Positions 7,445-14,500 of a stretch of 64,000 nt of DNA are shown here, piece by piece (positions within the stretch are counted from its first letter, which is position 1; the number at the start of each line of letters is the position of its first letter). The DNA is from Chloroflexota bacterium. GTDB taxonomy: Bacteria > Chloroflexota > UBA11872. Location: NCBI GenBank assembly GCA_026706485.1, contig JAPOYR010000010.1:209798-273797 (forward strand). Direction: 5' to 3'. Under the pieces are notes generated by a model. The model was not told the DNA's origin and did no database searches. It saw nothing but the letters and a program-made list of their open reading frames with translations. The position numbers and the translations under genes were made by a program.

Positions 7445-8359
7445 CTAGTCGGCGGCAGGATATCTCTCAGCCAGCGCCAGCCGGTCGATCAGCTGCCCGA
7501 TCTCGTCCCGCGTCGCCTTGTCGATCGTGGGCGCCGGATCCCGCACCGTCTCGTGGTCGATCAGCCCCCGCCGCTTGAGAATCTCCTTGCGCACCGCCCA
7601 CATCAAGCCGGGCCGCGCGTCCATCGCCGTCAGCGGCATCAGGCGGTCCCAGAGCGCATTCGCGCCCGCCGCGTCGCCGGCGTGGAACAGCGCCAGGGTC
7701 TCGACAATGACCTCGGGATAGGGATAGCCCGTCATCATGCCGCTCGATCCTCGTTCCAGCTCTTGCACGAAGGACGTGCCGGCCGCCGAGTACAGCGGTC
7801 GCGCGTCGCCGACCAAGGCCCGCACCGCGCTCAGGCGCTGCGTCACCGGCTGCCCTTCGACTTTGAATGCGGCCACGCCCTCCACCTCGCGGGCAATGCG
7901 CGCCACCAGCGCGGCGCTCATGGCCACGCCGCTGGTGTTCGGCTCGTCCTGGACGATTACCGGCACGTCCAGCGCGTCCGTGACCGCCGCGTAGTGGCGC
8001 ACCACCGCGTGGTCCGTGGGAGCCGTGGCATACGGCGGCAGCACCACCGCTCCGGACGCCCCCAGATCGGTCCAGCGCCGTCCCAGCTCGATGACGGCAG
8101 CCGTGGCGGGCGCGTAGGCCGCGACCAGCACCGGGAGCCGTCCGCCAAGCTCGCCCGTCACCAGGCCGACGACTTCCTCCTGCTCGGCCCGGCTGAGGAA
8201 CATGGCCTCGGACGCCACGCCCAGCAGAAACAGCCCGTCGCAACCGCAGGTTTCACGGTGACGCAGCAGCCGCGTCAGGCTCGCGCGGTCGATTGCGCCG
8301 TCGGCGTCGAACGGCGTCTGCAGGATCGAGTAGAACCGCCCGAGTCGAGCGTCGCTCAC
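7445..8359 (-). CDS. DapA/KDG-aldolase family protein
   Basis: This 304-residue TIM-barrel protein belongs to the dihydrodipicolinate synthase/N-acetylneuraminate lyase family. The Schiff-base lysine is K166 (AAFKVEG). The usual YNxP tyrosine segment reads VQDEPNTSG, so the catalytic tyrosine is absent, and the substrate loop reads LGVASEA in place of GTTGE. I start it at the GTG whose bases overlap the stop of the dehydratase gene (GTGA, 8356-8359); a longer frame running upstream to 8704 is only the antisense frame of that gene. The tight coupling to a galactonate-dehydratase-like enzyme suggests cleavage of a 2-keto-3-deoxy sugar acid to pyruvate and an aldehyde. Confidence 0.85.
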   Translation of the reverse strand: MSDARLGRFYSILQTPFDADGAIDRASLTRLLRHRETCGCDGLFLLGVASEAMFLSRAEQEEVVGLVTGELGGRLPVLVAAYAPATAAVIELGRRWTDLGASGAVVLPPYATAPTDHAVVRHYAAVTDALDVPVIVQDEPNTSGVAMSAALVARIAREVEGVAAFKVEGQPVTQRLSAVRALVGDARPLYSAAGTSFVQELERGSSGMMTGYPYPEVIVETLALFHAGDAAGANALWDRLMPLTAMDARPGLMWAVRKEILKRRGLIDHETVRDPAPTIDKATRDEIGQLIDRLALAERYPAAD

Positions 8360-9513
8360 CAGTTCGTATACGAGCCGTCGCGGCGGCGCAGGTGGGGGGC
8401 TTCCCAGAACATCGTCGGATGGTCCGCCAGCGCGTCTTCGTTGAGCTTGACGCCCAGCCCCGGCGCCTCGGGCAGCGGAAACGCGTCGCCCTCGATGTCC
8501 AAACCCTCGGGGAACAGGTCCGGCGGACGAGCCCGCGTGTGCCAGTTGTATTCGAGCAGGGCGAAGTTCGGCACAGCCGCGCACAGGTGCACCGCCGCCG
8601 CCGTCGAGATTGGTCCCAACGGGTTGTGGGGCATCAGGTCCAGGTAGTGGGCCTCCGCCATGCCGGCCACCTTCTTGGCTGCGGTGAATCCACCGACGTT
8701 GCACACGTCCAGCCGCACGTAGTTGCTCAGCCCACGCTCGATGAACGGCGCAAACACATAGATACCCGAAAACTCCTCGCCGATGGCGAACGGAATGTCG
8801 GTCATCGCGCGCAGCGAGGCATAGGCGTCGGGGCTTTCGGACCTGATCGGCTCTTCCAGGAACATCAGGTTGACGTCGTCGACCAGCCGGCAGAACTCGG
8901 CGGCGTCGGCCACGCTGAGCCGGTGGTGGAGGTCGATCCCCAGGCGCACTCGCGGTCCCACGCGGTCGCGCACCGCGCGCAGCATCTCCGCCGAAGCCAC
9001 CACAGACTCCCAGGGCTCGTATACGTCCTCCGGCGCTTCGGGATCGTCATCGGTCGACATCACGGGGGAGAAGCGAATCGTGCCCCAGCCATTGGCCGCG
9101 AGGTCCGCCGCGCGATCGGGCATGGTCGCGCCGTCGCCGGCGACGGCATCCGCGAAGCACGTGACCTTGTGGCGCGACGCTCCGCCTAGAAGTTGCCAGA
9201 CCGGCGTGTTGAGGTGCTGGCCGAGAATGTCCCAGAGCGCGATGTCGATGGCCGAGGCGGCGGCGGTGATGACGGTGCCGCCTTCGAAATACTGGCTGCG
9301 GTAGAGCACCTGGTTGATGTCTTCGATCCGCCGCGGGTCCTTGCCGATGAGAAACTCGCGGTAGTGGTCGAACATGCCCCCGACCGCCCGCTCACGGCCC
9401 GCCGTGCCGGACTCTCCCAGCCCCGAGATGCCGGCGTCGGTCTCCACCTTCACGACGATCTGGGGCCGCATCCCCACCGTGGGCGCAAAGTGCTTGACGT
9501 CGGTGATCCGCAT
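8356..9513 (-). CDS. Galactonate/gluconate-dehydratase-like enolase superfamily protein
   Basis: This 385-residue protein has the MR/MLE capping domain (VETDAGISGLGES) and barrel. Metal ligands are D194 (GIDLHH), E220 (LEEPIRSE) and E246 (IGEEFSG), and H296 lies in the LMPHNPLGPIS segment typical of DgoD-like dehydratases. A KxK motif is missing (GTIRFSP), as in dehydratases of this subgroup. The ATG at 9513 is preceded by GGAGG (GGAGGCGACATG), so the longer frame to 9780 was rejected. It overlaps the downstream aldolase gene by 4 bp, so a dehydratase-aldolase pair is the likely function. Confidence 0.88.
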   Translation of the reverse strand: MRITDVKHFAPTVGMRPQIVVKVETDAGISGLGESGTAGRERAVGGMFDHYREFLIGKDPRRIEDINQVLYRSQYFEGGTVITAAASAIDIALWDILGQHLNTPVWQLLGGASRHKVTCFADAVAGDGATMPDRAADLAANGWGTIRFSPVMSTDDDPEAPEDVYEPWESVVASAEMLRAVRDRVGPRVRLGIDLHHRLSVADAAEFCRLVDDVNLMFLEEPIRSESPDAYASLRAMTDIPFAIGEEFSGIYVFAPFIERGLSNYVRLDVCNVGGFTAAKKVAGMAEAHYLDLMPHNPLGPISTAAAVHLCAAVPNFALLEYNWHTRARPPDLFPEGLDIEGDAFPLPEAPGLGVKLNEDALADHPTMFWEAPHLRRRDGSYTNW

Positions 9514-9560
9514 GTCGCCTCCCCGCGAGGGTTGGGTGCGCTCGCACCCGCGGAACCGGC

Positions 9561-9566
9561 AGCCTA
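9561..9566 (-). promoter_or_regulatory. -10-like box (TAGGCT) for the dehydratase-aldolase pair
   Basis: TAGGCT on the minus strand lies 48 nt before the start at 9513 and overlaps the plus-strand TATGAT box at 9565. The two would form a compact divergent promoter. Confidence 0.35.
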
Positions 9567-9570
9567 TGAT
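9565..9570 (+). promoter_or_regulatory. -10-like box (TATGAT) for the hydroxyacid dehydrogenase
   Basis: TATGAT lies 30 nt before the TTG at 9600, with AAGGAG (9583-9588) between them. It shares bases with the opposite-strand box at 9561. Confidence 0.45.
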
Positions 9571-9599
9571 CGCATGCTGCCCAAGGAGTTTGGCGCCCG

Positions 9600-10589
9600 T
9601 TGTCGCTGGGCCGCGGGCGAGCAAAGGCGGACCATCCCGTGGACCTGCTGTTCTGCAACGACTACATGCCGGACCTCTCGGGCGGCATCCAGGCAGCCCT
9701 TCCCGATCACCGGGTGCGCACCTGTCCCCAGGACAAGGTCGCGGAGTACGCGGGCGACGCCGCGGTCCTGCTTCCAGCACGGGCCATCATCGACGCCACC
9801 GTCCTCGACGCCTCCCCGCAGTTGCGCCTGGTCCAGCAGCCCGGCGTCGGGCTCGACGCCATCGACGTGGCGGCGGCAAACGCCCGCGGCGTTCGTGTGG
9901 CCAACGTGCCCTCGGCCGACGGCGGGCTCGCACAAGCCGTGGCGGAAATGGCGCTCTTCCTGCTAATCGGCGGGGGACGCCGCTATCCGCGGCTGCTCGA
10001 GGGCATTCGCACCCAGGACTGGAACGTGCCGTTCGGACACTCGCTGTTCGGCGCCAGGGTCTGCGTCATCGGGCTGGGAGGCATCGGGAGCCAGCTGGTG
10101 CGGCTGTTGCAGCCATTCGGCTGCGAAATCGTCGGCGTGCGCCGCACGCCGCGCGACACGGATGTGCAGGAGCTTGGGTTGACGTCAGTGCATTCGCCCG
10201 ACGAGCTGCATGAGGCCGTGCGCGGGTGTCGCTTCATCGCGCTGGCCACGCCGCTCACGCCCGAGACCGAGGGCATGATCAACGCCGAATCCATCGCCGC
10301 CATGGACGACGACGCCGTGATCGTGAATGTGGCGCGGGGTCACGTAATCGACCGCGAGGCGCTCATCGACGCGCTGCGCCGCGGCAAGCTGAGCACGGCC
10401 GGGATCGACGTCTTCTGGGAGGAACCGGTCGATCCCACGGACCCACTCTTTGACCATGAGGTGTTCGTCACGCCGCACGCCTCGAACGCATGCGATGCCT
10501 TCGTTCGCGAGACTTCGGCCGGCGTCGCCGAAAACGTGCGGCGGTTGATCGCGGGTGAGCCGCTCCTCTGGGAGGCGCGAGCGCCGTGA
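9600..10589 (+). CDS. D-isomer-specific 2-hydroxyacid dehydrogenase
   Basis: This 329-residue NAD-dependent dehydrogenase has the dinucleotide motif VIGLGGIGSQL (residues about 156-166) and the catalytic triad: Arg in VNVARG, Glu in DVFWEEP and His in TPHASN. It would interconvert a 2-keto acid and a D-2-hydroxy acid. I start it at TTG 9600 because AAGGAG lies 11 nt upstream; GTG 9639, preceded by AGGCGG, is a reasonable alternative giving 316 residues. Its stop overlaps the GTG start of the amidohydrolase gene (GTGA), so the two are coupled. Confidence 0.88.
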   Translation: MSLGRGRAKADHPVDLLFCNDYMPDLSGGIQAALPDHRVRTCPQDKVAEYAGDAAVLLPARAIIDATVLDASPQLRLVQQPGVGLDAIDVAAANARGVRVANVPSADGGLAQAVAEMALFLLIGGGRRYPRLLEGIRTQDWNVPFGHSLFGARVCVIGLGGIGSQLVRLLQPFGCEIVGVRRTPRDTDVQELGLTSVHSPDELHEAVRGCRFIALATPLTPETEGMINAESIAAMDDDAVIVNVARGHVIDREALIDALRRGKLSTAGIDVFWEEPVDPTDPLFDHEVFVTPHASNACDAFVRETSAGVAENVRRLIAGEPLLWEARAP

Positions 10590-11428
10590 TCGTTGACGTC
10601 CACACCCACCTGAGCACCTCCGAGCAGTGGGGCCCGCAGTTCAGCCGGGCCATCGAGATGACCTATCCGCCGGACGTGCTCGATATCAACGTCACGCCCG
10701 AGCGGCACTGGGAGGCCGAAAGAACGGCCGATCGAGTGATCGTGTTCGGCATCAACTCGATCGCCATGGAGATGTGCACGCCCAACGATCACATCGCCGG
10801 CTACGTGCGCCAGCACCCCGAGAAGCTAATCGGTTTTATGTCAATTGACCCGAATCAACCGGACGCCCTCGACGAGATCGACCGCTGCGTGACCGATCTC
10901 GGCCTGCGCGGCATCAAGATGAGCCCCGTCTATCAGCACTATCACCCGAACGACCCGAAGGCCGGGCGCGTCCATGCCCGCGCCCAGGAGCTGGGGCTGC
11001 CGATCCTGACCCATGCGGCCTACCAGGGCATGGCGAACACGCCGATGGAGTTGGCCAGTCCGCTGCTCTACGACCCGGTGGCGCGCGAGTTTCCGGACCT
11101 CAGGATCATCCTGGCGCACATCGGCCTGCCGTGGTTCGCCGACGCCATGGTCGTGGCGCGCAAGCACCCCAATGTCTTCACCGACGTGTCGGGTCTCGAA
11201 AACAAGCCGTGGTGGCTCTACCAGGCGCTGGCCATGCTCAGCGAGTTCGGCGCCATCGACAACGTGCTCTTCGGCAGCGACCTGCCCTTCAGTACCGTCG
11301 ACGGCACCATCAACACCCTGCGAAACATCAACGCCGTCACCGAGGGCACCGGGCTGCCGAAGATTCCGTCCGAGGAGATCGAGGGCATCATCCACCGCGA
11401 CAGTTTGAGCCTCTTGGGCTTGGAATAG
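10586..11428 (+). CDS. Metal-dependent amidohydrolase (ACMSD/LigY-type TIM barrel)
   Basis: This 280-residue protein begins with the HxH metal motif (H6 and H8 in VDVHTHL). Further ligands or catalytic residues are the His in LTHAAY, His in LAHIGLPW and Asp in FGSDLPFS, the pattern of amidohydrolase-2 decarboxylases and hydrolases (aminocarboxymuconate-semialdehyde decarboxylase, pyrone-dicarboxylate lactonase and relatives). It starts at a GTG overlapping the upstream dehydrogenase stop. In this setting it may hydrolyse a sugar-acid lactone or decarboxylate an acid; the sequence does not decide between these. Confidence 0.82.
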   Translation: MIVDVHTHLSTSEQWGPQFSRAIEMTYPPDVLDINVTPERHWEAERTADRVIVFGINSIAMEMCTPNDHIAGYVRQHPEKLIGFMSIDPNQPDALDEIDRCVTDLGLRGIKMSPVYQHYHPNDPKAGRVHARAQELGLPILTHAAYQGMANTPMELASPLLYDPVAREFPDLRIILAHIGLPWFADAMVVARKHPNVFTDVSGLENKPWWLYQALAMLSEFGAIDNVLFGSDLPFSTVDGTINTLRNINAVTEGTGLPKIPSEEIEGIIHRDSLSLLGLE

Positions 11429-11448
11429 CTGCCCGTCCCCCGCGCCTG

Positions 11449-11571
11449 TCAGCGGATCGCGGTGGATGGAGTCACCGCATGCGGACGGGACGCCGGTGCG
11501 CGTTTCTCGGCAACATCGGTTACGGTCACGGTCACCGTTGCCGTCGCGGTCCCGCCGTTGCCGTCACTGGC
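11449..11571 (-). pseudogene. Frame-shifted cadherin-like domain remnant
   Basis: Another minus-strand frame running on from the end of the large repeat-protein gene encodes ASDGNGGTATATVTVTVTDV, a textbook cadherin/Big-domain C-terminus, then about 20 unrelated residues and a stop. It is out of frame with the large gene, which stops at 11564. It looks like the former C-terminal end of that protein, cut off by a frameshift or deletion. Confidence 0.6.
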
Positions 11572-14500
11572 TTGGCGCGTCTCTAATCGCGAGCAGGTGC
11601 CGGGCGGGGGCGCCGGTCGAGATCCCGGCGGGGAGCTCGCCGAACCACAGAAAGAGCGTCTCCGCGCCATGCTCGACCACCTGGTCTTCCACGGCCGTCA
11701 CCTTGAAGCTGGCGGTGGTCGCGCCCGCGGCGATCGTCACGCTGGCCGGCACGCCGGTGACTTCGTCAACGGCGGCCGTCCCGGCAAACACCGTCAGCGG
11801 GATCGTCACCGCGCTTGACTGCGCGGCGCTCAGGGTCACGGTCACCGTTACGCTGGCCCCCTCGCGCACCCGCGATAGGGCGCTGCCGAAGGCGACCGTC
11901 GGCGGGCAGGCGCCGGTCGTCGCCGTCGCGGCCGTGGACGCCTCGCCCCACGCCGCGGCCAGGGTTGTCCCGTCGCCGTACGCGCTGACCCGGAACTCGT
12001 ACGCCGTGCCGCAGGTCAGCCCGTCCACCGTGTGCGTCGTCCCCGTGAGCGTGTCGTCGTCCACGGTCCAGGTCTGCGTGCTACTGACGCGGTATTCGAC
12101 GCGGTACTTGCTCACGTTGGCGACCGCGGCCCAGGACAGCGGGACGCTGGCGGCCGTGACCGTCCCCGCCGTCACGCTGCCGGGCGCCGCGGGCGCCGGG
12201 GGCGGGCAGGCGCCGGTCGTGGCCGTCGCGGACGTGGACGCCTCACCCCACGCCGCGGCCAGGGTCGTTCCGTCGCCGTATGCGCTCACTCGAAAGTCGT
12301 AGGCGGTATTGCAGGTCAGTCCGTCCACCGTGTGCGTCACGGCGGTCAGGGTCTCGTCGTCGACGGTCCAGGTCTGCGTGCCCTGCACGCGATACTCGAC
12401 GCGATACTTGCTGGCGTTGGCGACGGCGGCCCAGGAGAGTGGGACGCTGGCGTCCGTGACCGTCCCCGCCGTCACACTGGCGGGCGCGGCGGGCGCCGGA
12501 AGCGGACAGGCGCCGGTCGTCGCCGTCACGGCCGTGGACGCCTCGCCCCACGCCTCGGTGTACGCCGTCCCGTCCCCATACGCGCTCACTCGAAAGTCGT
12601 AGGCGGTATTGCAGGTCAGTCCGTCCACCGTGTGCGTCACGGCGGTCAGGGTCTCGTCGTCGACGGTCCAGGTCTGCGTGCCCTGCACGCGATACTCGAC
12701 GCGATACTTGCTGGCGTTGGCGACGGCGGCCCAGGAGAGTGGGACGCTGGCGTCCGTGACCGTCCCCGCCGTCACACTGGCGGGCGCGGCGGGCGCCGGA
12801 AGCGGACAGGCGCCGGTCGTCGCCGTCACGGCCGTGGACGCCTCGCCCCACGCCTCGGTGTACGCCGTCCCGTCCCCATACGCGCTCACTCGAAAGTCGT
12901 AGGCGGTATTGCAGGTCAGTCCGTCCACCGTGTGCGTCGCGGCGGTCAGGGTCTCGTCATCGACGGTCCAGGTCTGCGTGCCCTGCACGCGGTATTCGAC
13001 GCGATATTTGCTGGTGTTGGCTACCGCGTCCCACGTCAGCGGCACGTCGGTCGCCGTCACCGCGCCGGCGGCGAGCGTGGTGGGCGCCGGGGGCGCGGTG
13101 TCGGCCACGTTCGTCACCGTAATCGCCACCGCCACCGTGGCGGCGGCGCCTCCCGCACTGGCCTCCACCGTCAAGCTGTAGGCCGTGGTGGTTTCGTAAT
13201 CCAGCGCCCCAGCCACGCTCAGCGCACCGCTCGACCCGTCGATCGCAAAGGCGCCGGCATCGTTGCCGGCCGTGATCGCGTAGGTCACCGACGTCGCCGC
13301 GGTCGCCGTCACCGTGCCCACCACCGCATTGACCGCCGCGTCTTCGGCCACGCTGAAGGCGTAGCTCGCCGCCCCGAACTCCGGCGCCGCCGCTTCCTGG
13401 AAGGTGATCGTGGCCGTGGCCGGCTCGCCCTCGCCGATCCCGGGCGGCCGCTCCGCCAGGCTCAGCGTCAAGAGTTCGCCGGCGTCATCCACTGCGTCGA
13501 CCACCGCGGTGACCTCGAAGCTCGTCTCGGTGGCGCCGGCGGCGATCGTCACACTCGTCGGGACGCCGGAGTAGTCATCAGACCCGGCCGTGCCCCCCGC
13601 CGACAGCGCCAGGCTCAGCGGGTCCTGCAAGGCGGCGCTCAGGACCACCTGCACCTCCACGCTGGCGCCCTCGCGCACCGTGTAGGCGGCCTGGCCGAAG
13701 GCGACCGTCACCGGGCGCGGTGGGCAGGCCCCGGTTGTGGCCGTCGCGGTGGCCGAGGCCTCGCCCCAGGCCGCCGCCAGGTTCGTGCCGTCACCGAATG
13801 CGCTCACTCGGAACTCGTACGCCGTGTTGCAGGTCAATCCGTCGACGGTATGTGCCGCGGTGGTGAGCATCTCGTCGTCCACCGTCCAGGTTTCCGTGTC
13901 GCTGACGCGGTATTCGACCCGGTATTTGCTGGTGTTGGCCACCGCGTCCCAGGTCAGCGGCACGCTCGTGGCCGTCACCGTGCCCGCGGCCAGGGTGGTC
14001 GGCGCGGCGGGCGCGGGGAGCGGACAGGCGCCGGTTGTGACCGTCACGGGAGCTGTAGCCTCGCCCCAAGCGGCAGCCAGGGTCGTCCCGTCGCCATGGG
14101 CGCTCACCCGGAACTCGTACGCCGTGGCGCAGGTCAGTCCGTCGACGGTATGCGCCGCGGTCGTGAGGGTCTCGTCGGCCACGGTCCAGACCACCTCCGT
14201 GCTGACGCGGTATTCGACCCGGTACTTGCTGGTGTTGGCCACGGCGTCCCACGTCAGCGGCACGCTCGTGGCCGTCACCGCGCCCGCGGCCAGGGTGGTC
14301 GGCGCGGCGGGCGCGGGGAGCAGGCAGGCGCCGGTCGTGGCCATCGCGGTTGCCGAGGCCTCGCCCCACGCCGCCACGTAAGCCGTCCCGTCGCCATAGG
14401 CGCTCACCCGAAACTCATACGCCGTGGCGCAGGTCAGCCCGTCCACGGTGTGGGTCGCGGCCGTAAGCGTGTCGTCGTCCACGGTCCAGGTTTCCGTGTT

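Noticed and set aside
6425-8647. A 740-codon open frame on the plus strand
   Set aside because: It lies antisense to the dehydrogenase and aldolase genes, whose motifs are clear. High GC content leaves long antisense frames open.
9514-9780. N-terminal extension of the galactonate-dehydratase-like protein to 9780
   Set aside because: The extension is Arg/Pro/Cys-rich antisense text of the hydroxyacid dehydrogenase gene, and ATG 9513 has a strong GGAGG site.
12222-12950. Regularly spaced repeats as a possible CRISPR array
   Set aside because: The repeat period is 300 bp, all of it coding for FN3 modules, with no short repeat/spacer structure and no cas genes.
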